This document shows positions 14,868 through 16,532 of a DNA stretch of 16,532 bases, in pieces. Below the pieces are notes generated by a model. The model saw only the letters and a list, made by a program, of their open reading frames with translations. It was not told the origin of the DNA and did not search any database. Made by a program: the position numbers and the translations under genes. Origin of the DNA: Nitriliruptoraceae bacterium (lineage in GTDB: Bacteria > Actinomycetota > Nitriliruptoria > Nitriliruptorales > Nitriliruptoraceae); the NCBI GenBank assembly GCA_007118045.1, contig SKTG01000285.1, positions 1 through 16,532 on the forward strand. Direction: 5' to 3'. How positions within the stretch are numbered: the stretch's first letter is position 1; the number at the start of each line of letters is the position of its first letter.

Positions 14868-15905
14868 CTACCCGAACCCTCCGACGCGCAACGACTGCGA
14901 ACGTGCGATCAGCCGGCGTCGACACGCCGGACAGACGTCCTGCCAGTTGCCGTCACCGTCGCTGTCGTAGTCGAAGCCGAGGTCCGGCAGGATGTCCTTC
15001 AGATCGGAGACCTGCAGCTGGCTCGCGTAGGCCTCACCGCACTGCGAGCAGACCTGGCCGGCCCCTGCCGCCGCCTCGGCGCGGTAGAACCGGACCCCGA
15101 GGTTGGCGGGCCGCTGGAAGATGTGGAACAGCTTGCCGAACGGGATGTAGGCCAGCCCGACCAGCACGGTGAGCGCGTGCAGGACGTTGATGAAGCTGTA
15201 GAACTCGCCGTCGAGGAACGTGTGGCTGACGGTGAGCATCAGCCCCGTGATCGAGACGGCGAAGAGCCCGGCCAGCGCCAGATGGTCGTTGGCCCGGGTC
15301 GTCGCCGCGGTACCGGGCTCCTTGAGGCGGCGGAACAGGAAGATGAACACGCCGATCAGCACCAGGACGGCCGAGATATCGAGGGCGTGGAAGAAGAACC
15401 AGGCGATCACGCCACCCACGTCGAACTCGATCACCGGGATGGTGGTGACGGTGGCCTCGTAGGTCTGGGCCCGCTGCCCCACGCTCGTGAAGTGGATCCA
15501 GCCGAGGGTCAGCGGGAACGTGACGGCCACGGCCAGCACGCAACCCCAGAAGAGCGACTGGTGTGCGACCCAGCGGCTCTTGGAGCGCTTCCAGATGAAG
15601 TCCTGCAGGAGGAGGTTGCGCACGATCAGCTCGAGCAGCGACCTCGAGTTCCGCCCTCGTTGACCTGTGCGCCACAGTGCCTGCCAGCCACGCGCGTGGA
15701 GCTTGGCGGTGGGAGGTCGTCGCAACCACACGGTGTAGCGGTAGACCGTGCCGAAGACGAAGAAGACCACGCCGAACAGGTAGCCGGCGAGCGCGGTGTC
15801 GAACCAGCGGAACCAGCCGCTTCCGGCCGCCGAGGCGAACACCACGAGGACCGCACCGATCAGGCCGAGCGTCAACGCTCGTCGGTCGAGCTGCGCTGGA
15901 CCCAC
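14868..15905 (-). CDS. NarI/DsrM/HdrE-like cytochrome b membrane protein with four-Cys C-terminal domain
   Basis: A 345-residue membrane protein, the first gene of the nitrate cluster, with about six helices. Histidines lie in or near helices: WVAHQSLFWGCVLA, GWIHFTS, FFFHALDIS, TVSHTF, VLHALTVL and FGKLFHIFQRP. The last resembles NarI/DsrM-type quinol-oxidising cytochromes b. After the last helix a soluble tail carries two CxxC pairs (C286/C289 and C325/C328), a zinc-ribbon or rubredoxin-like arrangement that could bind Zn or Fe. GTG 15905 is chosen because GGGGGA lies about 5 nt upstream and the membrane part begins soon after. The frame runs to 16421, but across the intergenic promoter and the divergent cupredoxin gene. 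Likely role: membrane anchor passing quinol electrons to the cytoplasmic iron-sulfur and Mo subunits. Confidence 0.85.
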   Translation of the reverse strand: MGPAQLDRRALTLGLIGAVLVVFASAAGSGWFRWFDTALAGYLFGVVFFVFGTVYRYTVWLRRPPTAKLHARGWQALWRTGQRGRNSRSLLELIVRNLLLQDFIWKRSKSRWVAHQSLFWGCVLAVAVTFPLTLGWIHFTSVGQRAQTYEATVTTIPVIEFDVGGVIAWFFFHALDISAVLVLIGVFIFLFRRLKEPGTAATTRANDHLALAGLFAVSITGLMLTVSHTFLDGEFYSFINVLHALTVLVGLAYIPFGKLFHIFQRPANLGVRFYRAEAAAGAGQVCSQCGEAYASQLQVSDLKDILPDLGFDYDSDGDGNWQDVCPACRRRLIARSQSLRVGGFG

Positions 15906-16149
15906 GGGATCCCCCGGTTCGGGATGTCTCGCTCGGTGCCGTGCTCTCCCTGACCGGCGGACCCTACCAAGCGAGGTCGCCGCGGCGAGGATCGATCGCG
16001 CAGGCTGGCCGCTCGGTCCTGCGTGGCCGGGTTGCGGTCGGCCACCGAAACCCTTAGCATAGTGCAAAACGTTAAGTCTCCGACTCGGCCCGACCGTACG
16101 TCGCGACGCCTGTCGCCGACGGCCGAGCCGTGACCAGAAGGGTTCCTCG
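15906..16149. other. Divergent intergenic region between nitrate cluster and second cupredoxin gene
   Basis: No gene is supported in these 244 bases. The region carries the 5' ends of both divergent transcripts. Its one AT-rich patch, around 16050-16076, stands out in an otherwise GC-rich stretch and holds the promoter candidates listed separately. The remainder shows nothing recognisable. Confidence 0.6.
16032..16075 (+). promoter_or_regulatory. Candidate divergent promoter core with weak dyad
   Basis: On the plus strand TTGCGG (16032-16037) and TAGCAT (16055-16060) are separated by exactly 17 nt, a plausible sigma70 promoter for the cupredoxin gene with an 83-nt leader. On the minus strand TATGCT (16061-16056) fits a -10 for the nitrate cluster, so both promoters could share the core. 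The 22 bases 16054-16075 form a weak dyad (TTAGC left, GTTAA right, 7 of 11 positions symmetric) where a regulator could switch both directions. Confidence 0.45.
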
Positions 16150-16532
16150 ATGCAGACCATGACCGCCTCGACACGAGCGACGCACCCGCGTCGCGTCGCC
16201 GCCACCTCGGCCCTCCTCGCGGCGGTGGCTCTCGTGCTCACGGCGTGTGGAGGCGGTGGGGGCGACGCGGAGGCCGCCGCCGACGGCGAGGTGACGGTCG
16301 AGGCGGGCGACATGTACTTCGATCCGGAGTCGTTGAGCGCCCCCGCCGGGGAGGTCGGCTTCGTCCTCGAGAACGTGGGTGGTGCCGACCACGACCTGGT
16401 GATCGAGGAGGCCGGCGACACCGAGGTGGCCTACGCATCGCCCGGTGAGACCGTGACGGGCTCGCTGGAGCTCGACGCCGGGACCTACACCTTCTACTGC
16501 AGCCTGCCGGGCCACCGCGAGGCGGGCATGGA
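16150..16532 (+). CDS. Cupredoxin-like lipoprotein with classical Met ligand (partial, runs off right edge)
   Basis: The first 127 codons of a predicted copper lipoprotein, cut by the window end. The signal peptide is compact: a basic start, the hydrophobic stretch ALLAAVALVL and lipobox LTAC (C33), then a Gly-rich linker. The copper ligands are all visible: H81 in ADHDLVI, C117, H122 and M127 in YCSLPGHREAGM. This is the His-Cys-His-Met set of plastocyanin-type sites. The mature domain is closely similar to the cupredoxin at 7837-8316 along its whole length (EAGD, LENVG, HDLV, GTYTFYCS). ATG 16150 has AGAAGGG 8 nt upstream. It diverges from the nitrate cluster and may be the soluble electron carrier for it or for a nitrite reductase outside the window. 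Confidence 0.9.
   Translation, partial: MQTMTASTRATHPRRVAATSALLAAVALVLTACGGGGGDAEAAADGEVTVEAGDMYFDPESLSAPAGEVGFVLENVGGADHDLVIEEAGDTEVAYASPGETVTGSLELDAGTYTFYCSLPGHREAGM

Noticed and set aside
14043..15953. 636-codon plus-strand open frame opposite the Mo subunit and cytochrome b
   Set aside because: The sense strand carries well-recognised motifs. The antisense product is Arg/Asp/Val-rich with no recognisable family.
15906..16421. N-terminal extension of the cytochrome b protein to 517 residues
   Set aside because: The extra part is antisense to the cupredoxin gene and covers the AT-rich promoter patch. GTG 15905 has a good ribosome binding site.

Overview
The window is uniformly GC-rich. 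Coding regions show strong G/C bias at third codon positions, GTG starts are common, and many neighbouring genes overlap by 1-8 nt. A DUF222/HNH (13E12-type) gene sits behind a near-consensus actinobacterial LexA box. Together these point to a high-GC actinobacterium. A deep-branching lineage such as Nitriliruptoria is a guess that the sequence alone cannot settle.

Left part (1-5263): a partial minus-strand gene leaves the left edge. A roughly 440-bp non-coding region follows, then a TPP riboswitch and a compact thiamine operon, thiE - thiO - thiS - thiG - second ThiE/TenI-family gene - thiD. It makes the thiazole moiety (glycine oxidase ThiO, sulfur carrier ThiS, synthase ThiG, probable tautomerase), phosphorylates the pyrimidine (ThiD) and joins the two (ThiE). 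thiC, thiF and thiL are not in the window.

Middle (5282-8364): a convergent DUF222/HNH gene lies under a putative SOS promoter. Divergent from it is a two-gene operon of a three-cysteine Rrf2-family regulator and a small cupredoxin lipoprotein. A nested hairpin ends this operon against the convergent nitrate cluster.

Right part (8360-15905, minus strand): a seven-gene cluster in transcription order: cytochrome b-like membrane protein with a four-Cys tail, cytoplasmic-type molybdopterin oxidoreductase (Nas/Nap-like), four-cluster ferredoxin subunit, Tat-type Rieske protein, a small two-helix membrane protein, and two NarK-type nitrate/nitrite transporters. The first six genes abut or overlap. 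This looks like a quinol-linked nitrate reductase that is neither NarGHI nor NapAB nor a plain assimilatory Nas, and it is the most interesting item here. A second cupredoxin lipoprotein (16150 to the right edge) diverges from it. The two cupredoxins bracket the cluster and differ in the axial copper ligand (Gln versus Met). With the Rrf2 regulator they suggest a nitrate/nitrite/NO respiratory module on the outer face of the membrane. Several short in-frame tandem repeats occur inside genes across the window.
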